A DNA stretch of 64,000 nt from Guyparkeria sp. WRN-7 (GTDB taxonomy: Bacteria > Pseudomonadota > Gammaproteobacteria > Halothiobacillales > Halothiobacillaceae): positions 248,001-312,000 of the forward strand of contig NZ_LRFH01000014.1 in assembly GCF_001641825.1 (NCBI RefSeq), given 5' to 3'. The notes beneath the pieces are model-generated. The model did no database searches, had not been told where the DNA came from, and worked only from the letters and a program-made list of their open reading frames with translations. Both the position numbers and the translations under genes were made by a program. This document shows, piece after piece, positions 1 to 9,697 of this stretch. How positions within the stretch are numbered: position 1 is the first letter of the stretch; every line of letters starts with the position of its first letter.

Positions 1-429
1 GCGGATCTCGGTCGGTAGGTCGGTAAAGGACCTCCGTCGGCGATCGGCAAGTCGGTCGATGTCGTGCTCGTCGAGCCCGGCCTTCTCGGCGAGGACCGGG
101 TCGAGCGCATCGGCGAGCAGCAACGCGGCGCCCACCCGCATTGCCATCGTGGGCGCTTCGCGGCCGAGCAGCCAGTCGAGCACATTCCGCTGACGGAGGA
201 CGAACAGGGTCAGTTCGCGTACCCGCTCGCGATCGCGGCGGCCCATCCGGCGCCGGGCGGCGAGCTCGCGTTGCAGGGTGCGATCGGCCGGCAGGCCATC
301 CTGGCTGATGCGCTCGAGCAGCTCCGCGGCGAGTTGCAGCTGGGCGGGGAAGGGACGGCCACGCGGCAGGGTCGGCGCGGGCCAGTCGTTGCCGGACAGG
401 GTGGCGGGATCGGGGGTCGGATCGGACAT
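1..429 (-). CDS. N-terminal part of an RsmB/NOP-family rRNA methyltransferase-like protein (runs off the window)
   Basis: This reading frame is open from an ATG at 429 down to the window edge and gives 143 residues of a longer protein. It begins MSDPTPDPATLSG and contains a helical, Arg-rich stretch (ADRTLQRELAARRRMGRRDR, then ERVRELTLFVLRQRNVLDWL) like the NusB-like N-terminal domain that precedes the SAM-dependent methyltransferase domain in the RsmB/NOP family of cytosine-C5 rRNA methyltransferases. The catalytic domain lies outside the window, so the assignment rests on this domain only. It is divergent from the alpha/beta hydrolase at 559, and the 129-base gap must hold both promoters. 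Confidence 0.55.
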   Translation of the reverse strand, partial: MSDPTPDPATLSGNDWPAPTLPRGRPFPAQLQLAAELLERISQDGLPADRTLQRELAARRRMGRRDRERVRELTLFVLRQRNVLDWLLGREAPTMAMRVGAALLLADALDPVLAEKAGLDEHDIDRLADRRRRSFTDLPTEIR

Positions 430-558
430 GCCGTGGGCTCGTCGGTCGGTTGGCGGCGCTGGGGTCGAGCGTGGGATCGCTGCCCTTTGGTAGTATCTCA
501 CGACCCAGCAAGCGGTCCGGCTCCGGCCGGCCAGCGTCATTCCAAGGGAACCAGTTAC

Positions 559-1377
559 ATGAACACGCAAGCAAACGCGGCGGTCGACCTGCATTTCGAG
601 GAGCGCGGCGGCGGGCTGCCGGTGATCATCATGCACGGCATGTTCGGCTCGCTCTCCAACTGGCGCGGTGTCGCCCAGTCGCTGAGCGAGAACTACCGGG
701 TGGTCAACGTCGACCTGCGCAACCACGGCCGCTCCCCGCATGCACCGGGACTCGGCTACGAGGCGATGACCAGCGACATCCTCGCCCTGATGGACCGGCT
801 CGGCATCGAGCGCGCCCATCTGATCGGTCACTCGCTGGGCGGCAAGCTCGGCATGGTGCTCGCCGACCGGCACCCCGAGCGGGTCGCGCGCCTGGCGGTG
901 GTCGACATCGCGCCGAAGTGGTACCCGCCCTGGCACCAGGACGTCTTCGAGGCCCTGGATGCGGTCGACCTGCCCAATCTGGAATCGCGCGAGCAGGCTC
1001 GCCAGCAGATGGCGGCCCATGTGTTCGAGCCGGAGGTGCGCGCCTTCCTCGCCGCCAATCTCGAGCAGGTCGACGGGCAGTGGCGCTGGCGCTTCAACCT
1101 GCCGGAACTGAAGGCCGCCTACGAGCAGACCTCGGACATGCCGGCCCTGTCGGGCTTCTATCTCGGCCCGACGCTGTTCATCCGCGGCGCGCAGTCGGCC
1201 TACATCGAGGCGGCCGACGAGCCGCAGATCGGACGGGATTTCCCGCAGAGCTGCATCGCCACGCTCGAGCGGGCGCGCCACTGGCCGCACATCGAGGATA
1301 CCGAGGGCTTTCTCGACGCCGTGACCCGTTTCTTCGCCCGCGGTTGCGAGGAATTCCCCGCGCCTCGCGAAGACTGA
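559..1377 (+). CDS. Alpha/beta hydrolase, YbfF/ABHD11-type esterase
   Basis: This is a 272-residue cytoplasmic alpha/beta-hydrolase, close to the usual 255-270 residues of the YbfF-type esterases. Visible motifs are HGMFGSLSNWRG (oxyanion-hole side, about 26-37), DLRNHGRSPH (52-61), the nucleophile elbow GHSLGG with Ser92, and a C-terminal ARHWPHIE segment supplying the probable catalytic His. The substrate is not known; relatives cleave short acyl esters and thioesters. The frame stays open upstream to 64, but that part is antisense to the methyltransferase-like gene and lacks hydrolase character, so I start at ATG 559, which follows AAGGGA. A TAGTAT hexamer at 491-496 could be the -10 box. 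Confidence 0.85.
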   Translation: MNTQANAAVDLHFEERGGGLPVIIMHGMFGSLSNWRGVAQSLSENYRVVNVDLRNHGRSPHAPGLGYEAMTSDILALMDRLGIERAHLIGHSLGGKLGMVLADRHPERVARLAVVDIAPKWYPPWHQDVFEALDAVDLPNLESREQARQQMAAHVFEPEVRAFLAANLEQVDGQWRWRFNLPELKAAYEQTSDMPALSGFYLGPTLFIRGAQSAYIEAADEPQIGRDFPQSCIATLERARHWPHIEDTEGFLDAVTRFFARGCEEFPAPRED

Positions 1378-1386
1378 CGGCCGGTT

Positions 1387-1404
1387 TGTAGGAAAATTCC
1401 TACA
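1387..1404 (+). promoter_or_regulatory. GacA/UvrY-type binding box upstream of the GGA-rich RNA
   Basis: The 18 bases TGTAGGAAAATTCCTACA are a perfect dyad, and the perfect symmetry extends to 1385-1406. The layout TGTAGG-N6-CCTACA has the same half-site spacing as the GacA box consensus TGTAAG-N6-CTTACA found upstream of rsmY, rsmZ and related RNAs. A second right half, AAATTCCTACGAAAC, occurs 22 bases downstream (1416-1430), two helical turns away. The box centre lies about 61 bases before the inferred start at 1457, as expected for an upstream activator site. A weak -10 candidate, TCTATC, is at 1445-1450. The identity of the regulator is inferred. Confidence 0.7.
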
Positions 1405-1456
1405 AAACAAATCGCAAATTCCTACGAAACTTTCGGCGATTTCGTCTATCCAGCCG

Positions 1457-2112
1457 CCGCCCGACGGCGCAATATGTGTCCCGTGCTCGGATGCACATCG
1501 GGCAGGAAGCCCACCAGGCCAGGACGGCCGAGGGATCGTACGGCGAACAGGACGTTCGCGCAGGAAGCACCGGCAGAGGATCTGCCAGTACGGGTTGCCG
1601 GGTTCGCCCGGCGCGCGCCAGGCGCTTGTCTAAGGATGCGCACCGTAAACAACCGGCACTCGGGACAGAGTCCAGGTTTTTTGCGGGTCGCCAGGAGGCA
1701 ACGGCGCGTTCGGCAGGGAGGCCGGGCCCGACCAGGGACATGCCGAGCGTCCAGGATGGACGCTGCCAAGGATGGCACGGGACGATTCCGCGCGGGACGC
1801 GCGCTCAGATGCAGGAAGGCATCGCCGAAAAAAAACGGTGGTAGACACCGGCAACAACAAGCAACCGCAGGAACGGTCACCGGCGAGACAAGAAGCAAGA
1901 AGCAACAGGACCGGCAACGGAGTTGCCCTTGTCTTAGGGATAAGCACTCGCCACACCGGACCCAAGGATTGGGACCCAAGCCTACGCGCAGGGAAACCGC
2001 GCGAGATCCGGCTTCACGGCAGGATCGATTCTTGGCCAGGAAGGCCCTCCTCCTTTTTTCAGCAATGCTGTTCGCAAACCACCCTCTGACTGGATCAGAT
2101 CGGGTGTTTTTT
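1457..2112 (+). ncRNA. Very large CsrB/RsmZ-type CsrA-sequestering small RNA
   Basis: No convincing protein is encoded here. The plus strand carries 29 GGA triplets between 1489 and 2094: 15 AGGA, 9 GGGA, 3 CGGA and 2 TGGA, with 11 CAGGA. Most sit in the loops of short perfect hairpins. Examples (stem, loop start): GGGC (loop 1504), GCGAAC (1549), GGCAGA (1578), CGGC (1715), AGCGTCCA (1754), GCCA (1769), CGCGC (1794), GATGC (1813), ACCG (1868), GGCAAC (1919), CTTA (1937), CCCAA (1966), CGCGC (1990) and GGCC (2038). This is the hallmark of CsrB/CsrC/RsmX/Y/Z RNAs, which titrate the translational regulator CsrA/RsmA. E. coli CsrB is 369 nt with 18 repeats; this RNA would be about 655 nt. An A-rich, GGA-free linker around 1824-1863 splits it into two domains. 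The 5' end is inferred from promoter spacing; the 3' end follows the terminator. Confidence 0.85.
2080..2112 (+). terminator. Intrinsic terminator of the GGA-rich RNA
   Basis: CACCC and TCTGA (2080-2089) pair with TCAGA (2095-2099) and GGGTG (2102-2106) across a two-base bulge. The loop is CTGGA and six T follow (2107-2112). The loop itself shows a GGA, so the terminator hairpin may be one more CsrA site. It separates the RNA from queA. Confidence 0.9.
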
Positions 2113-2192
2113 GCGTGTCCGCTGGCCGGGTGCGGTCGCCGGCCGGCCCGGTAGTGGCCTGTCCCGGCGTGGCGGGGTAGACTGCGCCGGCC

Positions 2193-4414
<2,222 letters not shown>

Positions 4415-4514
4415 CGGCTCGGCCCAGCGGGCAATGCAATCCCCCGGGCTTGTGGCATACTCCGGGGCTGCTTTAAATCACCACGCACGAATCCAATCGG
4501 GAGCACCAAACACG

Positions 4515-4856
4515 ATGTTCTTTATCAGCGATGCCATGGCCCAGGCGCAGGGCGCCGGTGCCGGCGAGCCCAGCCTGCTGGCCACCTTCCTGCCGCTGCT
4601 GCTCATTTTCGCCGTCATGTACTTCCTGCTCATCCGCCCGCAGATCAAGCGGCAGAAGGAGCACAAGAAGCTGATCGAGTCGATCGAGAAGGGTGACGAG
4701 GTAGCGACCACCGGCGGCATGCTGGGCCGTGTGGTCAATCTGGGCGACACGCTGGTCGTCCTCGAGGTCGCGGACAACACCACCATCGTGGTGCAGCGTT
4801 TCGCCATTGCCTCGGTCATGCCCAAGGGCACCATCAAGGACGCTCGCGAGGCCTGA
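4515..4856 (+). CDS. yajC: Preprotein translocase subunit YajC
   Basis: YajC is the small inner membrane partner of SecDF in the Sec translocase. The ATG at 4515 gives 113 residues beginning MFFISDAMAQAQ. A single transmembrane helix (about 24-41, LATFLPLLLIFAVMYFLLIR) is followed by RPQ and a basic cytoplasmic domain with the conserved GDEVATTGGMLGRV motif. The longer frame from 4434 adds only intergenic sequence, so I use 4515, which follows GGGAGCACC. The gene sits between tgt and secD, its standard position. Confidence 0.95.
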   Translation: MFFISDAMAQAQGAGAGEPSLLATFLPLLLIFAVMYFLLIRPQIKRQKEHKKLIESIEKGDEVATTGGMLGRVVNLGDTLVVLEVADNTTIVVQRFAIASVMPKGTIKDAREA

Positions 4857-4907
4857 TCCTCGCGGTTGTTACCAGGGCTCGCCACGGCGGGCCCTTTGTC
4901 ATTCCCG

Positions 4908-4936
4908 TCCACCGACAAGGGATTGTCGTCGGTGGA
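4908..4936 (+). promoter_or_regulatory. Hairpin with GGGA loop in the secD leader
   Basis: TCCACCGACAA (4908-4918) pairs with TTGTCG...GGTGGA (4923-4936) around a GGGA tetraloop, with a small bulge on the 3' side. It lies about 44 bases upstream of the secD ATG. A weaker GC-rich hairpin (about 4873-4894) followed by TTTGTC precedes it and may attenuate yajC readthrough. The GGA-in-loop layout is that of a CsrA site; function is not shown by the sequence. Confidence 0.45.
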
Positions 4937-4979
4937 TCGAGCCCCGTCCCGGGGTGCATTCCACGCGAAGGTCTAGAAG

Positions 4980-6842
4980 ATGAACCGCTACCCCCTGTGG
5001 AAGAATCTGATCGTCGTCGTTGTCGTGCTGGTGGGGCTGTTCTACGCCCTGCCCAACTTCTTCGGCGAGGAGCCCGCCCTGCAGATCTCCAAGCGTGACG
5101 GTGCCGTCGAGCAGACGGCGCTGGCCGAGGCCCAGAGCGCCCTGCGCGCCGCGGGCATCGACTACACACGCAGCGAGACGCAGGACGAGTCGGCCCTGAT
5201 CCGGTTCCCGTCGACCGACGAGCAGCTCGAGGCCGTCGACGTGGTCCGGGCGGCGCTGGGCGGTGATTACCCGGTGGCGCTCAACCTCGCGCCGGCGGCT
5301 CCCGACTGGCTGACCGACCTCGGCGCCCTGCCGATGTACCTCGGTCTCGATCTGCGTGGCGGCGTGCACTTCCTGATGCAGGTCGACATGGATGCGGCAA
5401 TCAAGACCGCGCTGGAACGTCGCGTCGACGGCATGCGCGCCGACCTGCGCCAGACGAAGCTGCGCTACGTTTCGGCCGAGGTGGGCGATGATCAGCGCAT
5501 CCGGGTGCGCTTCCGCGATGCCGCCGACCGTGACCAGGCCATCGAGCAGCTCACCGCCGACTACGAGGACCTGACGTTCGACGAGAGCGAGATCGAGGGC
5601 GAGCCGTACCTGGTCGCCAAGATGACCGAGGAGGGCGTGACCACCGAGCGTCGCGCCGCGCTCGAGCAGAACATCACCACGCTGCGCAACCGCGTCAACG
5701 AGCTGGGCGTGGCCGAGCCGCTGATCCAGCAGCAGGGCGAGGACCGCATCGTGGTCGAACTGCCGGGCATCCAGGACACCGTCCGCGCCAAGGAGATCCT
5801 CGGCGCGACCGCGACCCTGGAATTCCGCCTGGTGCACGGCACCCCCACCGACTGGATGGAAGCCGACGATTCCGGCAGCGTGCCGCCGCAGGCGCGTCTC
5901 TACCAGCGTCGTGGCGGCGGTCCGGTACTCCTCAAGCGCCAGGTGATCGTCACGGGTGATCGCGTCACCGGCGCCTCCTCCGGTTTCGACCAGGATTCCG
6001 GCTCGCCGGCGGTGTTCGTCAATCTCGACAGCCAGGGCGCGCGTCGCATGGCCGACATCACCGGCGACAACATCGGCCAGCAGATGGGCGTGGTGTTCAT
6101 CGAGAACCGCACCGACAGCAAGGTCGTCGACGGCAAGCTGGTCGAGGAGAAGCGCCGGGTCGAGGAGGTGATCAATGTCGCCACCATCCGCGACCAGCTC
6201 GCCAACCGCTTCCAGATCACCGGTCTCGACTCGCCGGAAGAGGCGCGCAACCTCGCGCTGCTGCTGCGTGCCGGCGCCCTGCGCGCCCCGATGGACATCG
6301 TCGAGGAGCGCACCGTCGGCCCGAGCCTGGGTGCCGAGAACATCCAGGCGGGCGTGAACGCCGCCATCCTCGGCTTCGTGCTGGTCGCGATCTTCATGAT
6401 GATCTACTACCGCGTCTTCGGCGTGATCGCCGTGGTCGCGCTGGTGACCAACCTGATCCTGATCGTCGCGGTGCTCTCGATGCTGCAGGCCACGCTCACC
6501 CTGCCGGGCATCGCCGGGATCGTGCTGACCGTGGGCATGGCGGTGGATGCGAACGTGCTGATATTCGAGCGCATCCGCGAGGAGCTGAGGAACGGCATGA
6601 CGCCGCACGCGGCGATGAAGGCCGGCTACGAGCGGGCGTTCGCCACCATCCTCGACGCGAACATCACCACGCTGCTTGCCGCACTGGCGCTGTTCGCCTT
6701 CGGCACCGGCCCGATCAAGGGCTTCGCCGTGACGCTGTCGATCGGCATCCTGGCCTCGATGTTCACCGCCGTGATGCTCTCGCGTGCCTTGGCCAACCTG
6801 ATCTACGGCCGCCAGGCGCGCCTGAAGGGACTTTCCATCTGA
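4980..6842 (+). CDS. secD: Protein translocase subunit SecD
   Basis: SecD is an RND-type membrane protein that uses the proton motive force with SecF to complete Sec-dependent export. The 620 residues match the E. coli length. There is one N-terminal helix (about 9-25), a large periplasmic domain starting with DLRGGVHFLMQVDMD, and five C-terminal helices. The conserved VGMAVDANVLIFERIREEL segment lies in the membrane domain, as does GFAVTLSIGILASMFTAV. The start ATG follows GGTCTAGAAG. secF follows 40 bases downstream, so yajC-secD-secF is one unit. Confidence 0.97.
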   Translation: MNRYPLWKNLIVVVVVLVGLFYALPNFFGEEPALQISKRDGAVEQTALAEAQSALRAAGIDYTRSETQDESALIRFPSTDEQLEAVDVVRAALGGDYPVALNLAPAAPDWLTDLGALPMYLGLDLRGGVHFLMQVDMDAAIKTALERRVDGMRADLRQTKLRYVSAEVGDDQRIRVRFRDAADRDQAIEQLTADYEDLTFDESEIEGEPYLVAKMTEEGVTTERRAALEQNITTLRNRVNELGVAEPLIQQQGEDRIVVELPGIQDTVRAKEILGATATLEFRLVHGTPTDWMEADDSGSVPPQARLYQRRGGGPVLLKRQVIVTGDRVTGASSGFDQDSGSPAVFVNLDSQGARRMADITGDNIGQQMGVVFIENRTDSKVVDGKLVEEKRRVEEVINVATIRDQLANRFQITGLDSPEEARNLALLLRAGALRAPMDIVEERTVGPSLGAENIQAGVNAAILGFVLVAIFMMIYYRVFGVIAVVALVTNLILIVAVLSMLQATLTLPGIAGIVLTVGMAVDANVLIFERIREELRNGMTPHAAMKAGYERAFATILDANITTLLAALALFAFGTGPIKGFAVTLSIGILASMFTAVMLSRALANLIYGRQARLKGLSI

Positions 6843-6882
6843 GCCGACTCCGTGCCGGCGTTCGAATCAGACGAGTGAAAAC

Positions 6883-7824
6883 ATGAACGTATTTCCGCCC
6901 AACGCGCGTTTCGACTTCTTCGGCAAGCGCTTCATTGCCTACGTCCTGTCGGTGCTTCTGCTGCTGGTGGCCGCCGGCTCGCTGGCGACCAAGGGCCTGA
7001 ACCTGGGGTTGGACTTCACCGGCGGCGTGGTCGTCGAGCTGGGCTATCCGCAGGGTGCCGACATCGAGGCGGTGCGCGACACGCTCGACGAGCACGGCTT
7101 CGACCAGGCGGTCGCACAGCTGTTCGGTTCCTCCGAGTCGGTGCTGGTGCGCCTGCCGCCGAGCGGCGAGAGCCAGTCGCGCGTCGCCGACGCCGTGCTC
7201 ACCGCCCTGCAGGCCGAGGCCGAGGACGTGACCATGCGTCGGGTCGAGTATGTCGGCCCGGCCGTGGGCAAGGAGCTGTTCAATGCCGGCGGCCTGGCGC
7301 TGCTGGTGGTGCTCGCCGGCATCCTGGTCTACGTCGGTTTCCGCTTCCAGCTGCGCCTGGCCGGCGGGGCGATCCTCGCCCTGGCTCACGACCTGGTGGT
7401 GGTTCTCGGTATCGTCAGCCTGCTGGGCATCCGTTTCGACCTGACGGTGCTGGCGGCCTTCCTGGCGCTCGCCGGCTACTCGATCAACGACACCATTGTC
7501 GTGTTCGACCGCATCCGCGAGAACTTCCAGAAGATGCGCAAGGGTACCGAGCAGGAAGTGATGAATGCCTCGGTCAACCAGACCATGTCGCGGACGGTGA
7601 TCACCTCCGGCACCACCTTCTTCACCGCGCTGGCGCTGTTCGTCTTCGGTGGCGAGGCGCTGTACGGTTTCTCGCTGACCCTGCTGCTGGGCATCGCGAT
7701 CGGTACCTTCTCCTCGGTCTACGTGGCCTCGGCCCTGTCGCTGGACATGGGGCTCAAGCGCCAGGACCTGCTCAAGATCGACGATCGGGAAAAGGCCAAG
7801 CAGGTCGAGGACAACGCCTCCTGA
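6883..7824 (+). CDS. secF: Protein translocase subunit SecF
   Basis: SecF pairs with SecD to pull exported proteins across the inner membrane. The 313 residues have a first helix (about 17-35), the periplasmic motif LGLDFTGGVVVELGYP, then five helices carrying YSINDTIVVFDRIREN, the SecF counterpart of the SecD D4 motif. The C-terminal tail is charged and short. It closes the yajC-secDF unit and is followed by a strong bidirectional terminator shared with the convergent suhB. Confidence 0.97.
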   Translation: MNVFPPNARFDFFGKRFIAYVLSVLLLLVAAGSLATKGLNLGLDFTGGVVVELGYPQGADIEAVRDTLDEHGFDQAVAQLFGSSESVLVRLPPSGESQSRVADAVLTALQAEAEDVTMRRVEYVGPAVGKELFNAGGLALLVVLAGILVYVGFRFQLRLAGGAILALAHDLVVVLGIVSLLGIRFDLTVLAAFLALAGYSINDTIVVFDRIRENFQKMRKGTEQEVMNASVNQTMSRTVITSGTTFFTALALFVFGGEALYGFSLTLLLGIAIGTFSSVYVASALSLDMGLKRQDLLKIDDREKAKQVEDNAS

Positions 7825-7846
7825 CCGGCATTGTCGACCGGACACG

Positions 7847-7874
7847 AAAAAGCCCGCCGATCGGCGGGCTTTTC
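7847..7874. terminator. Bidirectional terminator between secF and suhB
   Basis: AAAAAGCCCGCCGA (7847-7860) pairs with TCGGCGGGCTTTT (7861-7873). A runs on one side and T runs on the other allow termination in both directions, and the genes on either side are convergent. Confidence 0.9.
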
Positions 7875-7895
7875 ATTGCCGGCAGTCGCCGTGGC

Positions 7896-8717
7896 TTACG
7901 CCTCCGGGCGGGACACCGACTGGTAGGCCTGATCGGCCTTGCTGATGCGCTGGAGCATCACGTGCGCCAGCTTGGGGTTGGCGCAGATCACGTTGCCGTT
8001 GGCCAGGTACTCGTCGCTGCCGCGGTGGTCGACGACCACGCCGCCGGCCTCGCGCACCAACAGCACACCGGCGGCCATGTCCCAGGGCTTGAGGCCGAAT
8101 TCCCAGAAGCCGTCGAAGCGGCCGGCGGCCACATAGGCCAGGTCGAGCGCAGCCGAACCCGGGCGGCGGATGCCGGCGATCGGGCCGTGCAGCGCCTTGA
8201 GGGTCGCGACGTAGCGGTCGAGGTTCTGGTCGTCGCGGAACGGGATGCCGGTGCCCAGCAGCGCGCCGTCGAGCCCCTTGCGCGGCGAGACGCGGATGCG
8301 GCGGTTGTCGAGGAAGGCGCCCGAGCCGCGCTCGGCGGTGAACAGCTCCTGGTTGACCGGGTTGTAGATCACCCCGAGTTCCAGCCGGCCGCGACGCTCC
8401 AGTGCGATCGAGACCGCGTAGTGGCCGATGCCGTGCAGGAAGTTGGTGGTGCCGTCGAGCGGGTCGACGATCCAGCGGTACTCGGCGTTGTCCTCCCCGC
8501 TCGCACCGGTCTCTTCGGCCAGGATGGCGTGATCGGGGTAGGCGCGCTTGAGCGTGTCGATGATCGCGGCTTCGGCCTGGTGATCGACCTCGCTGACGAA
8601 GTCGTTGCGCTTTTTCGACTCGATGGTGAGATCGTTGACGCGATCCCGGCTGCGGGAGATGACACTGCCGGCGGCGCGAGCGGCGCGCACGGCGATATTG
8701 AGCATGGGGTGCGGCAT
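7896..8717 (-). CDS. suhB: Inositol-1-monophosphatase SuhB
   Basis: SuhB hydrolyses inositol 1-phosphate and in gammaproteobacteria also acts with the Nus factors in rRNA antitermination. The 273 residues begin MPHPMLNIAVRAAR, very close to the E. coli start, which supports the first ATG at 8717. The metal-binding motifs are present: AEETG (about 67-71), the WIVDPLDGTTNF signature with the catalytic Asp residues, and KPWDMAAGVLLVREAGG near the C-terminus. It is divergent from trmJ and convergent with secF. A second family member lies at 33711-34541. Confidence 0.95.
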   Translation of the reverse strand: MPHPMLNIAVRAARAAGSVISRSRDRVNDLTIESKKRNDFVSEVDHQAEAAIIDTLKRAYPDHAILAEETGASGEDNAEYRWIVDPLDGTTNFLHGIGHYAVSIALERRGRLELGVIYNPVNQELFTAERGSGAFLDNRRIRVSPRKGLDGALLGTGIPFRDDQNLDRYVATLKALHGPIAGIRRPGSAALDLAYVAAGRFDGFWEFGLKPWDMAAGVLLVREAGGVVVDHRGSDEYLANGNVICANPKLAHVMLQRISKADQAYQSVSRPEA

Positions 8718-8872
8718 AATGGTCTGGTCGGCTCGACGAGCGAATGGTGGATGACGGGCCGTGGCAGGCGGTCTCGCCGCTGCCGTCAGGCACGTCCGGG
8801 CCGGTCGATCGGACCGATGCGTCCGGCCGTGCCCCGTTTCCCGGATCCGGAATTATACGCGTAAACGCCCCC

Positions 8873-9676
8873 ATGTCAGCCATGTCGCCTTCCCCCACTG
8901 CCGCCCCGACCTCCGCCCTTGATCGCATCGAGGTCGTCCTGTGCCAGACGTCGATGGCCGAGAACATCGGCGCGGCGGCCCGGGCGATGAAGACGATGGG
9001 GCTGTCGCGGCTGGTGCTGGTCGCGCCCAGGGCGACGATCGACGCCAAGGCGCGGGCGGTGGCCACGCATGCCAGCGATGTCCTCGATGCGGCCCGGGTG
9101 GTCGATTCGGTCGACGAGGCGGTGGCCGACTCGGTCGCCGTGTGGGCGACCACGGCCCGCTCGCGCAGCCTGACCCTGCCGCTGCTCGACGGACGGGCGG
9201 CCGCCGGTGAGATAACGCGTCAGGCGGCGGCCATCCCGGCGGGTTCCGGCAACCGGGTCAGCGTGCTCTTCGGTGCCGAGCGCACCGGACTGACCAACGA
9301 GGAGCTGAACGTGGCCGACCGCTTGCTCGCCCTCAACGCCAACCCGGACTACCCGGTGCTCAACCTCGCCCAGGCCGTGCAGCTGGTCGCCTACGAGGTG
9401 TTCCACGCGACCGGCGAGGCGCCGGCCGGTCTCGAACCGGCCGAGCCACCGGTGACCAAGGCCGAGCTTGCTACACTCTGCGCTCGTCTCGAGACGGCGC
9501 TCGAGGGGCGTGCCTTCTTTCCGGGCGAGGGGGAGGAGCGCGAGCGGCATGCGCGCCGGCTGATGCAGCGGGTGCGGCTGCTGCTCAATCGCGCCCAGCC
9601 ACGCCACGACGAATTGCAGATCCTGCACGGCATGCTGACCGCGCTGTTGCGCCTGCCGCGCGAACGGGACGAGTGA
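8873..9676 (+). CDS. trmJ: tRNA (cytidine/uridine-2'-O-)-methyltransferase TrmJ
   Basis: TrmJ methylates the ribose at position 32 of tRNA using SAM. The SPOUT fold is indicated by VVLCQTSMAENIGAAARAMK near the N-terminus, SVLFGAERTGLTNEEL in the middle and YPVLNLAQAVQLVAYEV in the trefoil-knot region. I take ATG 8873 (MSAMSPSP, 267 residues); ATG 8882 is also possible. Sequence further upstream to 8744 is the divergent promoter region with suhB. AATTATACG just upstream (about 8851-8859) may hold a -10 box. cysE follows 21 bases downstream, and trmJ-cysE-iscR is a common gammaproteobacterial order. Confidence 0.93.
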   Translation: MSAMSPSPTAAPTSALDRIEVVLCQTSMAENIGAAARAMKTMGLSRLVLVAPRATIDAKARAVATHASDVLDAARVVDSVDEAVADSVAVWATTARSRSLTLPLLDGRAAAGEITRQAAAIPAGSGNRVSVLFGAERTGLTNEELNVADRLLALNANPDYPVLNLAQAVQLVAYEVFHATGEAPAGLEPAEPPVTKAELATLCARLETALEGRAFFPGEGEERERHARRLMQRVRLLLNRAQPRHDELQILHGMLTALLRLPRERDE

Positions 9677-9697
9677 GAGACTTTCTGGAGCGAGCCG

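Noticed and set aside
64-558. In-frame upstream extension of the alpha/beta hydrolase
   Set aside because: It is antisense to the methyltransferase-like gene, carries no hydrolase features, and the ATG at 559 fits family length.
1474-2154. Plus-strand frame of 226 codons through the GGA-rich region
   Set aside because: It is rich in Arg/Gly/Pro without motifs, and the hairpin-GGA pattern explains the sequence better than a protein does.
4485-4494. GCACGAATCC near yajC as another copy of the inverted repeat arm at 42354
   Set aside because: Only ten bases match, with no arm or partner; likely chance.
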